DNA of 64,000 nt from Caballeronia sp. GAFFF1 (GCF_023630705.1 NZ_JALQEM010000012.1:1-64000), one strand, 5' to 3'. Positions 19,040-29,900 are shown, counted from the stretch's first letter. Notes: generated by a model from the letters alone, not told the origin. Translations and numbers: made by a program.

Positions 19040-19240
19040 GGGCGGCGTGTCGGTCGGGCGGCGGAGAATAGGGGCGCTAAAGAGGGCGCTAAAAAGGTCG
19101 CACGGGCGGTGCCGCGGCGTTCCGCGGGCGCCAAGGGCGCGGCTCATGCGGGAAAGCCCGGTATTGTAGCGTGTCGCCGCGCGAGGCTGCCTGAACGCAG
19201 CGGCAAGCACTGTTGTGCCAATTGAATGGAATGCGCGCCT

Positions 19241-19270
19241 ACGTGCCGCCACGTGCCGCCACGTGCCGCT
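19241..19270. repeat. Three tandem copies of a 10-base unit
   Basis: ACGTGCCGCC occurs at 19241-19250 and 19251-19260, and as ACGTGCCGCT at 19261-19270. The array ends at the stop codon of the EamA gene. Confidence 0.85.
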
Positions 19271-20216
19271 ACACGTTGCTTTCGCGGCTGCCACGCTCGT
19301 CACGCGGCGCGGGCGCGCGGCGCTTGAGGCTTGCGAGGACGATGCCCGCCATCACGCACGCGAGCGCGATGCCATGCGCGAGCGTCGGCCGCTCTCCGAG
19401 GAACGCGATGCCGTAGAGCGCCGCCGCGATCGGCAGGACGGCGGAGAATACGCCCGCGAGGCTGCCCGCGACGTGGCGTATGCCTTTCATCCAGAGCCAG
19501 AAGGAGAAGACGCTCGCCGAAAGCGCATACCATCCGACGAGCGCCCACGTCACCGCGTCGACGCCGCGCCATTCGAACGCGAGCGCGGTCGGCAGGCCGA
19601 GCGGCAACATCAGCAGAAAGCCTAAGCCGTGCGTGTACGCGCAGATGTCGATGGCGGGCAGCGTCTGCGTCAGCCGCCGCGACAAGATCACATAGAGCGA
19701 TTCGCAGCAGACCGCGCCGACCACCATCAGATTGCCCGCGAGCGACCCGCCGCCGTGATCGCCGCCGCCGCTCTGGGCGACGTTGATGACGACGACGCCG
19801 ACGACCGCCAGCGCGATCGAGGCGAACGCTCGTCCGCCCGGTTTTTCCTTGAGAAAGAGCCAGGCGAAGAGCGCGACGACGGCGGGCATGGTGCTCGTGA
19901 TGACGCCCGCCGCGACCGCGCTCGTGCGCGCGACGCCGTTCAGCATCAGCAGCGTGAAGCCGAACGTGCCGAAGAGCGCCTGCAAGAAGAGGTTGATCCA
20001 CTCGGCGCGCGCCACGCGCTTCATCTTCGACGGACGCAACAGCGGCCAGAGCACCGCCAGCGCGATGACGAAGCGCAGCAGCGCGAAGAGCGGCACCGGC
20101 ACGAACGCGACGATCGACTTGCCGATGCCGACGTTGCTTCCGACAAGCAGCATCGACGCGATGAGATAGAGGGCGTAGCGATTCAAGCTGTGATTTCGGC
20201 GTCGAGCGCACGACAA
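19269..20216 (-). CDS. EamA/DMT-family transporter
   Basis: A drug/metabolite transporter of 315 residues with ten membrane segments and two EamA repeats (about residues 12-145 and 165-300). It probably exports amino acids or other metabolites; the substrate cannot be told. A TTG start at 20186 (giving MNRYALYLIASM) would remove a polar N terminus and fits the family, so the true start could be 30 bases downstream. A TACAAT element at 20252-20257 on the minus strand may be its -10. Confidence 0.85.
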   Translation of the reverse strand: MSCARRRNHSLNRYALYLIASMLLVGSNVGIGKSIVAFVPVPLFALLRFVIALAVLWPLLRPSKMKRVARAEWINLFLQALFGTFGFTLLMLNGVARTSAVAAGVITSTMPAVVALFAWLFLKEKPGGRAFASIALAVVGVVVINVAQSGGGDHGGGSLAGNLMVVGAVCCESLYVILSRRLTQTLPAIDICAYTHGLGFLLMLPLGLPTALAFEWRGVDAVTWALVGWYALSASVFSFWLWMKGIRHVAGSLAGVFSAVLPIAAALYGIAFLGERPTLAHGIALACVMAGIVLASLKRRAPAPRDERGSRESNV

Positions 20217-20567
20217 GCGCGCGGCGAGTTCAGTTAGGATTGTGGGGACGCATTGTAGAAGCCGCGCCGACTCCGTGTATACCCCGTGCCGCAGCCGTCG
20301 GCCGCGTAAGAAGCGGGTAAGTTGCGCGGCATATCTTGATCTTCATGCAGGCTGCAATGAGTCGGCAAGCGCGTTTCGCAAACGGAGCGCGCTGGCAAGG
20401 TTGCAAGTGGCCGGTAATCCGCGAGACGGCGAACCGGTCGACAGGAGACAGGGTTCGGCGAGAACGCCCGCGCGCGTGACGCTTTCGAACCTCAATAACA
20501 TGCGGCGTGCCCGCCTTAAGCGTCGAGCGCGCCGCCGGCTTTTGGAACACCATCGGAGGGGTTGTCG
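20217..20567. other. Intergenic region between the EamA gene and acs
   Basis: About 350 bases between two divergent genes, probably holding both promoters. Apart from the TACAAT on minus near 20252 I see no sure promoter, operator or small gene here. Confidence 0.4.
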
Positions 20568-22550
<1,983 letters not shown>

Positions 22551-22562
22551 GCCTGCTGCAAG

Positions 22563-22589
22563 CGACCGCCGCCCGATAAGCGGCGGTCG
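22563..22589. other. Stem-loop between acs and the symporter operon
   Basis: A 9-base inverted repeat GACCGCCGC/GCGGCGGTC (22564-22572 with 22580-22588, 7-base loop) lies 13 bases after the acs stop. There is no T-run after it, so it may be an RNA-processing or weak stop structure rather than a full terminator. Confidence 0.5.
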
Positions 22590-22630
22590 ATCCCAATTGC
22601 CGATGCCACGCGGTTTTGGTACATAACCGC

Positions 22631-22987
22631 ATGGTCATGCCCGCCGATCCGCTCACTCCCACGCTTGCCCCGCCGCCGCGCGTATCGGCGGCCGCGGCGC
22701 GCGCGCATCGCGCGTACTGGCGCTTCAATGTCGCGCTGATCGCGGTGCTGCTTGCCGTCGGATTCGTCGTGTCGTTTTGCGTGCCGCTTTTCGCGGAGCG
22801 CCTGCAGCACGTGCGCATCGCCGGGTTTCCGCTGCCGTTCTTCTTCGGCGCGCAGGGCGCGATTCTCGTCTATGTGACGCTGATCGCCGTCTATATCGTG
22901 CTGATGCAAGTCGCGGATGCGCGGCTCGCGCGCGCGGTCGATGAAGCCAGCGCGGACGATGGCGAGCAGGACGACGCCCCGCGATGA
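22631..22987 (+). CDS. DUF4212 small subunit of sodium/solute symporter
   Basis: A 118-residue protein with two membrane segments (about residues 35-60 and 76-100), of the DUF4212/TIGR03647 family that always accompanies VC_2705-type sodium:solute symporters. The pattern YWRFNVALIAVLLAVGFVVS and FPLPFFFGAQGAILVYV is typical. Start 22631 or 22637 (both ATG) cannot be separated. Its stop overlaps the start of the symporter gene (ATGA). Confidence 0.85.
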   Translation: MVMPADPLTPTLAPPPRVSAAAARAHRAYWRFNVALIAVLLAVGFVVSFCVPLFAERLQHVRIAGFPLPFFFGAQGAILVYVTLIAVYIVLMQVADARLARAVDEASADDGEQDDAPR

Positions 22988-25014
22988 GGCTCACCAACCG
23001 GCTCATCGTCACCTACGCGCTCTACACGCTCGGCTTTCTGCTGTTCATCTTCGTGATGGAGCGCATCGAGCGCACGGCCGGCGCGGGCATGTGGGTCGGC
23101 TATGTGTTCCTGTTCGTGCCGATCGCCGTGTATGCGGTCATCGGCCTGCTCTCGCGCACGTCCGATCTCGTCGAATACTACGTGGCCGGGCGGCGCGTGC
23201 CATCCGCGTTCAACGGCATGGCGACGGCGGCGGACTGGCTGTCGGCGGCGTCGTTCATCGGACTGGCCGGCTCCATCTACGCGAGCGGCTACGACGGCCT
23301 CGCCTACATGATGGGCTGGACCGGCGGCTACTGCCTCGTCGCGTTCTTGCTCGCGCCCTACGTGCGCAAACTCGCGCGCTACACGATTCCCGACTTTCTC
23401 GGCACGCGCTTTTCGAGCAACCTCGTGCGCGGACTCGCGGCCATCGCGGCCATCCTGTGCTCGTTCGTCTATCTGGTCGCGCAGATTCAGGGCATCGGAC
23501 TAATCGCGTCGCGCTTCATCGGCATAGAGTTTTCGATCGGCATCTTCTGCGGGCTCGCGGGCATTCTCGTGTGCTCGTTTCTTGGCGGCATGCGAGCGGT
23601 CACGTGGACGCAGGTTGCCCAGTACATCATCCTGATCAGCGCGATGCTGATTCCGGTCTCGATGATCGCGCACCGCGACGGGCTCGGCTGGTTTCCGCAG
23701 TTCAACTATGGCCGCGTCATGGAGCGCGTCGAGACGCTCGAACGCGCGCTCGCCGTCTCGCCCGACGAAGCCCGCGCGCGCGCCGATCTGGCGCGTCAGG
23801 CGGCACGCGCCCAGGAACGCATCGATGCGCTGCCGCGATCGTTCTTCGACGAGCACGCGCGGCTTATCGCCGAGATCGCCGATTTACGCCGGCACAACGG
23901 CCCGCTGCGCGAAATCAGCGAACGCGAGCGCGAACTCGCGTCGTTTCCGCGCGATCCCGCCGATGCGCAGGCGAAGTGGTCGCGCGAACGCGATGCGTTG
24001 AGCGAACGCATTGACGCTCCCGTGCCGCTGACCGATGCGTTCGCGCCTTCCTCCGGCATGGCGGAGCAGGGCAGCGCGCGGGCGCACCGGTTAAACTTTC
24101 TCTCGCTCATCCTGTGCTTGTCGATCGGCACGGCGAGCTTGCCGCACATTCTCACGCGCTATAACACGACTACGTCCGTGGCATCGGCGCGGCGCTCAGT
24201 CGGCTGGACGCTCTTTTTTGTCGCGCTGTTCTATCTGACCGTGCCGGTGCTCGCCGTGCTGATCAAGCACGAGATTCTAACGGGGCTCGTCGGACATCGC
24301 TTCGCGGAGTTGCCGCAATGGGTCACGCAGTGGCGGCATATCGAGCCGTATCTGATCCGTATCGGCGACATCAACGGCGATGGCGTCGTGCGCTGGGCCG
24401 GCATTCAGATGCAGCCGGACATGGTGGTGCTCGCCGCGCCCGAGATTGCGGGCCTGCCTTACGTGATGTCCGGACTGATTGCGGCGGGCGCGCTCGCCGC
24501 GGCGCTTTCGACGGCCGATGGCCTGCTGCTTACCATCGCGAACGCGCTGTCGCACGACGTGTATTACTGCATGGTGGATCGCCGGGCAACGAGCCAGCGG
24601 CGCGTCACGATTTCGAAAATACTGCTGCTCGGTGTTGCGCTCTTCGCGTCGTACGTCGCGTCGCTCAATGCGGGGAACATTCTGTTTCTCGTAGGCGCGG
24701 CGTTTTCGCTGGCGGCGTCGAGTCTCTTTCCGGCGCTGGTGCTCGGCGTGTTCTGGAAGCGCACGACGCAGCGGGGCGTCGTCGCGGGGATGATCGCGGG
24801 GCTGATCGTGTGCGTGTACTACATCGTGTCGACGTATCCGTTCTTCACGCACCTGACAGGCTTCGGCGGGCCGCGCTGGTTCGGCATCGAGCCGATCAGC
24901 TCGGGCGTGTTCGGCGTGCCGGCCGGCTTCGCGGTGGCGATTGCGGTGAGTCTCTTCGACCGCAAGCCGGACGAGTACACGCGCGCGCTCGTCGACTACA
25001 TTCGTCACCCGTAG
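22984..25014 (+). CDS. Sodium/solute symporter, VC_2705 subfamily, with coiled-coil insert
   Basis: A 676-residue SSS-family transporter with about 13 membrane segments. The SSS pattern is clear (MATAADWLSAASFIGLAGSIYASGYDG split over residues 79-105, and ALAAALSTADGLLLTIANALSHD). Residues about 247-365 are a hydrophilic, Arg/Glu-rich coiled-coil-like insert between membrane segments. A D-x-N-x-D-G loop (GDINGDGVV, residues 461-469) resembles a calcium-binding loop. Next to acs, uptake of acetate or another short carboxylate is likely but unproven. It overlaps the DUF4212 gene by four bases. Confidence 0.88.
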   Translation: MRLTNRLIVTYALYTLGFLLFIFVMERIERTAGAGMWVGYVFLFVPIAVYAVIGLLSRTSDLVEYYVAGRRVPSAFNGMATAADWLSAASFIGLAGSIYASGYDGLAYMMGWTGGYCLVAFLLAPYVRKLARYTIPDFLGTRFSSNLVRGLAAIAAILCSFVYLVAQIQGIGLIASRFIGIEFSIGIFCGLAGILVCSFLGGMRAVTWTQVAQYIILISAMLIPVSMIAHRDGLGWFPQFNYGRVMERVETLERALAVSPDEARARADLARQAARAQERIDALPRSFFDEHARLIAEIADLRRHNGPLREISERERELASFPRDPADAQAKWSRERDALSERIDAPVPLTDAFAPSSGMAEQGSARAHRLNFLSLILCLSIGTASLPHILTRYNTTTSVASARRSVGWTLFFVALFYLTVPVLAVLIKHEILTGLVGHRFAELPQWVTQWRHIEPYLIRIGDINGDGVVRWAGIQMQPDMVVLAAPEIAGLPYVMSGLIAAGALAAALSTADGLLLTIANALSHDVYYCMVDRRATSQRRVTISKILLLGVALFASYVASLNAGNILFLVGAAFSLAASSLFPALVLGVFWKRTTQRGVVAGMIAGLIVCVYYIVSTYPFFTHLTGFGGPRWFGIEPISSGVFGVPAGFAVAIAVSLFDRKPDEYTRALVDYIRHP

Positions 25015-25040
25015 GGGCTAGGCGGGCGGCGGGAACTTGG

Positions 25041-25046
25041 TATAAT
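25041..25046 (+). promoter_or_regulatory. -10 element of tRNA-Ser
   Basis: A perfect TATAAT lies 12-17 bases before the tRNA 5' end. No convincing -35 is seen at the right distance. Confidence 0.6.
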
Positions 25047-25057
25047 CGCAGTCTTCC

Positions 25058-25147
25058 GGAGAGATGGATGAGTGGTTTAAGTCGCACGCCTGGAAAGCGT
25101 GTATAGGGTAAAACCTATCGGGGGTTCGAATCCCCCTCTCTCCGCCA
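25058..25147 (+). tRNA. tRNA-Ser (anticodon GGA)
   Basis: A 90-base class II tRNA with acceptor stem GGAGAGA/TCTCTCC, encoded CCA end, anticodon loop CTGGAAA giving GGA, a long variable arm (TATAGGGTAAAACCTATC), and the T-loop GGTTCGAATCC. It reads UCC and UCU codons. A terminator follows, so the gene is transcribed alone. Confidence 0.97.
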
Positions 25148-25159
25148 GAACGATTCCCG

Positions 25160-25194
25160 AATCCCGCACAGCCCATCGGCTTGCGGGATTTTTG
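25160..25194 (+). terminator. Terminator after tRNA-Ser
   Basis: AATCCCGCA (25160-25168) pairs with TGCGGGATT (25182-25190), followed by five T in a row. It ends the tRNA transcript. Confidence 0.8.
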
Positions 25195-25474
25195 CTTTTG
25201 TCGATGCTCGGCAAGGGCATGACGATCTCGCAAGCGTGGTCGCAACGGTCCCGGGAAAGAATCGCCTTCGTCATTCAGCGACGCGCACGCGCGTCCAGCA
25301 TCAACGGGACTCCTAATCACCACTGCAACTATTCATCAAAATCCGCCCCGTTTTGTCCCAGCGAGTCAACTCACCGAAGCGCCCGGCGTTAAAGCCCCGG
25401 TAGCCATCGCCGCGTCTCGTCGCTGACCGGCAAGCGGCCGGCACTTCCGTAGCTAACTCGCAAAGGACACACAC
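25195..25474. other. Intergenic region after tRNA-Ser
   Basis: No coding frame, repeat or tRNA-like element that I can support. It probably holds the promoter of the DUF3597 gene; an AAGGACA ribosome-binding sequence lies just before the start at 25475. Confidence 0.4.
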
Positions 25475-25864
25475 ATGAGCATCTTCGGTGACATCGTAGG
25501 CAAGATCTTCCACAAAGCGAAACCCGCCGACCCGGCACCCGTCGCCGCGCCGGACCCGGCGCCGCAGGCAAGCGTCGAGGCCGCCGCCGCTCCCGCGCCA
25601 CTGTCGGACATCGACGTTGCCGCCGTGATGGATCAACTGGCGAGCGAGAGCAGCCAGCAGCTGAACTGGCGCGTTTCTATCGTCGACATGATGAAGCTGC
25701 TCGACGTCGACAGCAGTCTCGATCATCGCAAGCAGCTCGCCACGGAGCTCAAGTACAGCGGCGACATGAACGATTCCGCGTCGATGAACATCTGGCTGCA
25801 CAAGCAACTGATGCAGGCGCTCGCCGCGAACGGCGGCAAGTTGCCGGCCGATCTCATCGGCTAA
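25475..25864 (+). CDS. DUF3597 domain protein
   Basis: A 129-residue protein with the N terminus MSIFGDIVGKIFHK, an Ala/Pro-rich linker (about 18-42), and the C-terminal DUF3597 domain with LNWRVSIVDMMKLLDVDSSLDHRKQLA and LHKQLMQALAANGGKLP. The conserved domain is common in Burkholderiaceae and is of unknown function; it has no signal peptide. A stable terminator follows, so the gene is its own transcription unit. Confidence 0.85.
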   Translation: MSIFGDIVGKIFHKAKPADPAPVAAPDPAPQASVEAAAAPAPLSDIDVAAVMDQLASESSQQLNWRVSIVDMMKLLDVDSSLDHRKQLATELKYSGDMNDSASMNIWLHKQLMQALAANGGKLPADLIG

Positions 25865-25884
25865 ACGCGCGCGCAAAAAAGAAA

Positions 25885-25927
25885 ACCCGCGATCCAGCCG
25901 TTCATTGCTGGTCGCGGGTAAATTTTT
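25885..25927 (+). terminator. Terminator after the DUF3597 gene
   Basis: ACCCGCGATCCAGC (from 25885) pairs with GCTGGTCGCGGGT (to 25919) with one mismatch or bulge, followed by a T-run after AAA. It lies about 20 bases past the stop codon. Confidence 0.85.
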
Positions 25928-26129
25928 GCGTTAATCGGTGATCGCGCTGTTGCCGTAATAGGGCGTCGCAAGAGATCGCCTACCTGAACGTCCGCGCCTC
26001 TGATAATGCGCAAACCGTCGCGCACATGGCAGGGCGGGCGATGTCAGAGCGCCTCCTGCGACACCGCGCAAGATTAACCGAGCGCGCGGAGGCGGAGAAT
26101 CGGACGATTCGTGCTTTCTTGTTGCAGCA

Positions 26130-26441
26130 TCAAAGATGGTTGCGTCTCGACCGAGGACGCGCGAACTCGGCGATCGGATCGTCGGCATAAGCGGCGATCG
26201 GATCCTTGTCGAACGGCGAAGCTGTCTGCGGCGTTTTCGGCCGACCCGGTTGGGCGGGCGCACGTGAGGCTGCGGCGCTCGGCGCGGCGGTCGCTTTCTC
26301 GCCGGCGCGCGGCGCCGCCTGCGAGCGCGTGACGTTCCCGCTTTCGATCCACTCTTCGGTGTACTTGGCAAGTGCGGGCGTGGTCAGCGTCAGAACCGTA
26401 AAGGGAAGCAGCAGAGCGAAGCAGGCTTTTCGTGCAAGCAT
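26130..26441 (-). CDS. Small exported protein of unknown function
   Basis: A 103-residue protein with a signal peptide (MLARKACFALLLPFTVLTL then TTPALA-KYTEEW, cleavage about residue 25). The mature part is Ala/Pro/Arg-rich with PFDKDPIAAYADDPIAEFA near the C terminus. ATG 26441 is chosen; the longer in-frame start at 26495 puts polar residues before the signal. No family recognised. It is a minus-strand gene next to other short unknown genes. Confidence 0.55.
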   Translation of the reverse strand: MLARKACFALLLPFTVLTLTTPALAKYTEEWIESGNVTRSQAAPRAGEKATAAPSAAASRAPAQPGRPKTPQTASPFDKDPIAAYADDPIAEFARPRSRRNHL

Positions 26442-26561
26442 GATGTTTGTTCTTGTCGTTTTCGATTTCCAAGCGCGATGCGGTGAAGGCCGCACGACAT
26501 GAGGCGTGCGGCTCGATTCATCACCGATTGAATAGCGCGTTCGACGCGACGAACGCGTCGC

Positions 26562-26936
26562 TCAGTGCGCGATGACCATCTGTTCCGGCTGGTGGTTTTC
26601 GGCGTCGAAGTGCAGCGCGGAATTGGCTGCCTGCTCCTGCACGAGGAACTCGCGCGCGGCCTGGACGCCGCGGTCGTACGACGCGCGCGCGGTGTGCTCT
26701 TCCAGCGCCGAGATGAGCGGAATTTGTTCTTCGGCGACCGAGTGCAGAAGACTCAGAATGTCGCGGCGCATCGACTCGGGGTAAGAGCAGAAGTGCTCGA
26801 AGCCGCCGGGCGCCGCGACGATATTGACGAGCGACGTCAAAAGACGCGCACGGTTCAGGCAGTGCTCCTTGATGTGCATGGAGTGCGACAGCGTTGCGCG
26901 GCCATTCGCGTCGACGGAAATGTGCAGGTCTTTCAT
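26562..26936 (-). CDS. Hypothetical cytoplasmic protein
   Basis: A 124-residue protein, probably soluble, beginning MKDLHISVDANGRATLSHS, with several Cys and His residues in a mixed helical pattern (CLNRARLLTSLVNIVAAPGG, FEHFCSYPESMRRDILSLL) and a helical stretch rich in Glu and Gln. I do not recognise the family. No signal peptide or membrane segment. It lies alone, upstream of the small exported protein gene on the same strand. Coding potential looks good in length and composition. Confidence 0.6.
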   Translation of the reverse strand: MKDLHISVDANGRATLSHSMHIKEHCLNRARLLTSLVNIVAAPGGFEHFCSYPESMRRDILSLLHSVAEEQIPLISALEEHTARASYDRGVQAAREFLVQEQAANSALHFDAENHQPEQMVIAH

Positions 26937-27141
26937 ATGCGAGCCTCATTTGTGCAGAAGAATCTGGCATTTAATCGGCTCGCCGGACAAAATACAGCAG
27001 GACTATTCCTATTCGCGCAGTCGGCAACGATCCTTTACGTTTTACGTCGATGAGGCAGAGATTCGGCGCCCCAACCGGCGCGCAACGGCCCCGGTTCGCC
27101 GTCCGGCGTCGCTGCGCTTGCTTGGTAGAACGGCGGGCGCG

Positions 27142-27420
27142 TTATTGCTTCATCGTCCCGGTGGACTTGGAGCCGCGCGCCGGCGGTTGCGACGTGTCCG
27201 GCGACATGCCTTGCTCGCGCTTTTGCATTAGCGTGCCGCTTCCGGACGTGCCCGAAGGCGCGCCGCCCTGCGCCTCATCGTTGGCGCCGCCCGGCGAGGC
27301 GTTCTGTCCCTGCTGTGTTGGCGGGCGTTGATTCATCTGGTCGCGCGTCATGTCTTGCGCAAGGGAGGCGGTACTGGCAAGCGCGAGAAGGGCGCCTGCT
27401 ATCGCTGCGGTCGCTTTCAT
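27142..27420 (-). CDS. Small exported Gly/Gln/Ser-rich protein
   Basis: A 92-residue protein with a clear signal peptide (MKATAAIAGALLALASTASL-AQD). The mature part is low-complexity, with GQNASPGGANDEAQGGAPSG and no recognisable domain. ATG 27420 is chosen over 27471 because the signal peptide begins there. Probably periplasmic. It may be a stress-related or disordered envelope protein; there is no basis to say more. The 213 bases to 27633 hold no other gene I can call. Confidence 0.55.
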   Translation of the reverse strand: MKATAAIAGALLALASTASLAQDMTRDQMNQRPPTQQGQNASPGGANDEAQGGAPSGTSGSGTLMQKREQGMSPDTSQPPARGSKSTGTMKQ

Positions 27421-27633
27421 GGCTGTCTCCTGGTTCGAGGCGCGAGGCGCGCCTTGCAAACGTCCCAGCATCGGCTGTGCCGCGCTCTACAGACGAAACA
27501 TGCCGGTTATCTCAAAACCATCTACGATGAATATGGCGCTACCAAACAGATGCCGATTCATTACAATTCGCGCTCCAAACGAACTTGAGCCGCCCGGATT
27601 CGATTCAATGAGCCCAATGCAACGGAGTGTTTC

Positions 27634-28215
27634 ATGTCGATCACACTGAACGATCTATTGGCATGGAGCGACAGCTTGCCCGATCGCAATAGCGACGAAG
27701 CGAAAATGCTCGACGCTCTCATCGAAAAACGCGAAAAGGAATTGAGATCGCGCATTGCCGATCTGATTGCCGCTGTAAGTCAGCAAGAAGACTGGAAACT
27801 GCATCGGTGCGCGGCGACGGCGCGGCGCATCGAACAGACTCCCACCGCGCATCTCGAGGCGGTTTATGACTATTTTCGGGATCGCAATGAAGGGCGCCTG
27901 CATTTCGAAGCGCCCGAGATTCTCGCCGATTCCTTCGTCGACGGTCAGGCCGGCCCTGACCGGCTGTGCGCGCCCGTCGTGACGAACGGCGATGCCAACT
28001 ACGCCATTAGAGAAGGAACGCCGGCCGAGCCAATCGTCAATCTGTACGGGCGCATGAAGAATCTCGAATCGCGGCTCGCCGATACGCCCGGCATCGCGTG
28101 CGGCATTCAAGGCATCCGGATCATGCGAATGGTGGCGCTGATGTCGAAAGCTCGCTCGGCGCAACTCGCCAATTTGCGCATGAGCGGATTGCAGGCCGTT
28201 TACCGGCACATGTAA
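27634..28215 (+). CDS. Hypothetical protein
   Basis: A 193-residue soluble protein starting MSITLNDLLAWSDSLPD, mostly helical with Arg/Glu-rich segments (LIEKREKELRSRIADLIAA) and a His/Arg-rich centre. A GGAG ribosome-binding site precedes the ATG. No family recognised. It is a single gene with gene-poor flanks on both sides, and codon use matches neighbours. Confidence 0.6.
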   Translation: MSITLNDLLAWSDSLPDRNSDEAKMLDALIEKREKELRSRIADLIAAVSQQEDWKLHRCAATARRIEQTPTAHLEAVYDYFRDRNEGRLHFEAPEILADSFVDGQAGPDRLCAPVVTNGDANYAIREGTPAEPIVNLYGRMKNLESRLADTPGIACGIQGIRIMRMVALMSKARSAQLANLRMSGLQAVYRHM

Positions 28216-28302
28216 TGATTTGTGCGCGCGAAACGAAAGACCGGGTTACGCACGATTTAGCGCATCGACATGCAGCCGATTATGTTTGCTTCCTGTGATT
28301 GA

Positions 28303-28330
28303 TTGCATCTGAAAATCCCTCGCCTATACT
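28303..28330 (+). promoter_or_regulatory. Promoter upstream of the DUF2968 gene
   Basis: TTGCAT (28303-28308) and TATACT (28325-28330) are 16 bases apart, leaving a leader of about 150 bases before the GTG start. A hairpin CCCTG-GGTTCAT-CAGGG (about 28430-28446) sits in this leader. Confidence 0.5.
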
Positions 28331-28487
28331 GAATTTCGTCAGCCGAAAGTTCGTTCTTTTCGTATGGTCGCTTGTTCGTCATCCAGAATAATCAGCTCGA
28401 ATATTCAGAATATGCGACAGGCATAACGCACCCTGGGTTCATCAGGGAACTTCAGAAACGCAGCCGTAAGTCAACTACGGAGTCATC

Positions 28488-29225
28488 GTGAAAAGCCTGC
28501 TCAGCAGACGCGGCACATTGCTCGATAACGCGCCGTCGTTCCTTCTCCGCCAGAAGGGAAGTGCTCCGGTCCGCTTCGCTGCGCAAAACAGGGCCGACGC
28601 ACCGGAGTCGTCCGAAGAATCCGAACCCGCTGCGCCTTCCACCGCCACCCGCGTCACGCCGCTGCGCCCGGCCGGCGCGTCGGCGCCGTTCGCCACGCAC
28701 GCTTTACAGGCGGCGCAGATCGCCGAAGTCGAGTGGCTGATCCAGCAATCGACGCTCGCCATTTTCCGGACATTTCAAAGTTTCGCGTATAGTGCGAGCC
28801 TGCTTTTCTATCCGCGCGATCTCACTTACTATGCCGTGCTCTATCATGAGGACGCCGTATGGCGTGTGCTGAAAGCGGGCGATATCGACGCCGCCGAGCC
28901 CGCATTCCGTCATTTCGTCGAGCAAGCCGTGCGGCTCGCGGAAGCAGAATTGCGGCGCGCGCACCTGCAGGCGCAAAACGAGCAGTTCGCACGGCTGATT
29001 GCCGAGTCCGAGGCGCAGGTCGAACGTTCCCGCGTGGATCTCCAGCGCGGCAGTACGCAGGACCAGGAAGTTGCGCTCAGGCAACAAGAGGTGCGCAAGG
29101 ACCTTGCGCAACTGGAAGTGCGGCGCGTGGCCGCTCAGGCGCAACTGAACAAGCTGCAACGGCAAATGCACCAGCTTGCCGCGACCAGCAACGAAACGGT
29201 GCCACATCTGCCATCGGGGCGTTGA
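28488..29225 (+). CDS. DUF2968 family protein
   Basis: A 245-residue protein starting at GTG. The N-terminal third is Ala/Pro/Ser-rich (disordered); residues about 80-135 form the conserved part with EVEWLIQQSTLAIFRTFQSFAY and DLTYYAVLYHEDAVWRVLKAG; residues about 140-235 are a long helical coiled coil (LRQQEVRKDLAQLEVRRVAAQ). I assign it to DUF2968, a Burkholderiaceae family of unknown function. No membrane segment. A promoter and hairpin leader are seen upstream. Confidence 0.72.
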   Translation: MKSLLSRRGTLLDNAPSFLLRQKGSAPVRFAAQNRADAPESSEESEPAAPSTATRVTPLRPAGASAPFATHALQAAQIAEVEWLIQQSTLAIFRTFQSFAYSASLLFYPRDLTYYAVLYHEDAVWRVLKAGDIDAAEPAFRHFVEQAVRLAEAELRRAHLQAQNEQFARLIAESEAQVERSRVDLQRGSTQDQEVALRQQEVRKDLAQLEVRRVAAQAQLNKLQRQMHQLAATSNETVPHLPSGR

Positions 29226-29252
29226 GGCAGAATCTCGGGCGCGCTCGCGCCG

Positions 29253-29489
29253 TCAAGCGTCGCTCCGCTCGTCCTTGTCGGCGTACGGAACGTGAGTCTG
29301 CGAAATGTAGCTGCTGAGCCCGCGACCGGCGCGGGCGCGCTGCTTCATTTGCTCGACGTGCGCGCGGCCCGAGTGGCGGTAGGTGTAGAGATACGTCCGC
29401 CCGTCGGCGAAGCGCACTCGAATGCCGTCGCGCAGAATCTCGTATGCCGACACGCCGGAATTGCCCGCGACGTTCCGATAGGGCTGCAT
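29253..29489 (-). CDS. Small KTSC-like protein
   Basis: A 78-residue protein whose central part (SGVSAYEILRDGIRVRFADG, then YLYTYRHSGRAHVEQMKQRA, ending GLSSYIS) resembles the small KTSC domain. Two ATG codons lie six bases apart (29495 and 29489); the second has GGAG at 9 bases and the first at only 3, so 29489 is preferred. Function unknown. It is convergent with the DUF2968 gene. Confidence 0.55.
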   Translation of the reverse strand: MQPYRNVAGNSGVSAYEILRDGIRVRFADGRTYLYTYRHSGRAHVEQMKQRARAGRGLSSYISQTHVPYADKDERSDA

Positions 29490-29617
29490 AAGCATTTTCT
29501 CCGCTCGTTCTCGCCGCGGGGCGGGCGGGAAGCATTTAAACAAAGCCGGTACTAAAGAATTTCCGGTTCCGGCCGATATCGTTGTTATGTGTCAGCGGCC
29601 GGGGCCAGAAGGGTGTC

Positions 29618-29863
29618 ATGGATAAAGATCAATTGCCGTTTCTCGATTCAAACGATCCGCACTTCCAGCACGCGCGCGCGCTGAGTCTGTCCGTAGGCGC
29701 GATCCGTCGCGCTCAGGGCAAGTGCAGCCCGAACGACTTCCCGGTCGGCTCGCTCGAATGGCATTTTGCGGTGGAAGAGTTCGCAACCGACGTCCTTCGC
29801 GTGCTCATGGGCGACGACGCGCAAGACGTCGACTTGCCGCTCGGCGAGCGTCCGCTCGACTGA
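29618..29863 (+). CDS. Small hypothetical protein
   Basis: An 81-residue acidic protein (MDKDQLPFLDSNDPHFQHAR, ending DVDLPLGERPLD), likely helical and soluble. ATG 29618 is chosen over 29582 because the shorter form has the more typical start context. No family recognised. Convergent with the PRC-barrel gene 37 bases away. Confidence 0.5.
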   Translation: MDKDQLPFLDSNDPHFQHARALSLSVGAIRRAQGKCSPNDFPVGSLEWHFAVEEFATDVLRVLMGDDAQDVDLPLGERPLD

Positions 29864-29900
29864 TTGCCGCGCATGCGTGCGCCGTCCGGCGTGCGTTTCG

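Noticed and set aside
20393..20404. A sigma-54 promoter upstream of acs (TGGCAAGGTTGC)
   Set aside because: The GG to GC spacing is too short (seven bases rather than ten).
25058..25474. An attachment site and mobile island behind tRNA-Ser
   Set aside because: No integrase, no repeat of the tRNA 3' end and no change in coding style are visible in the window.
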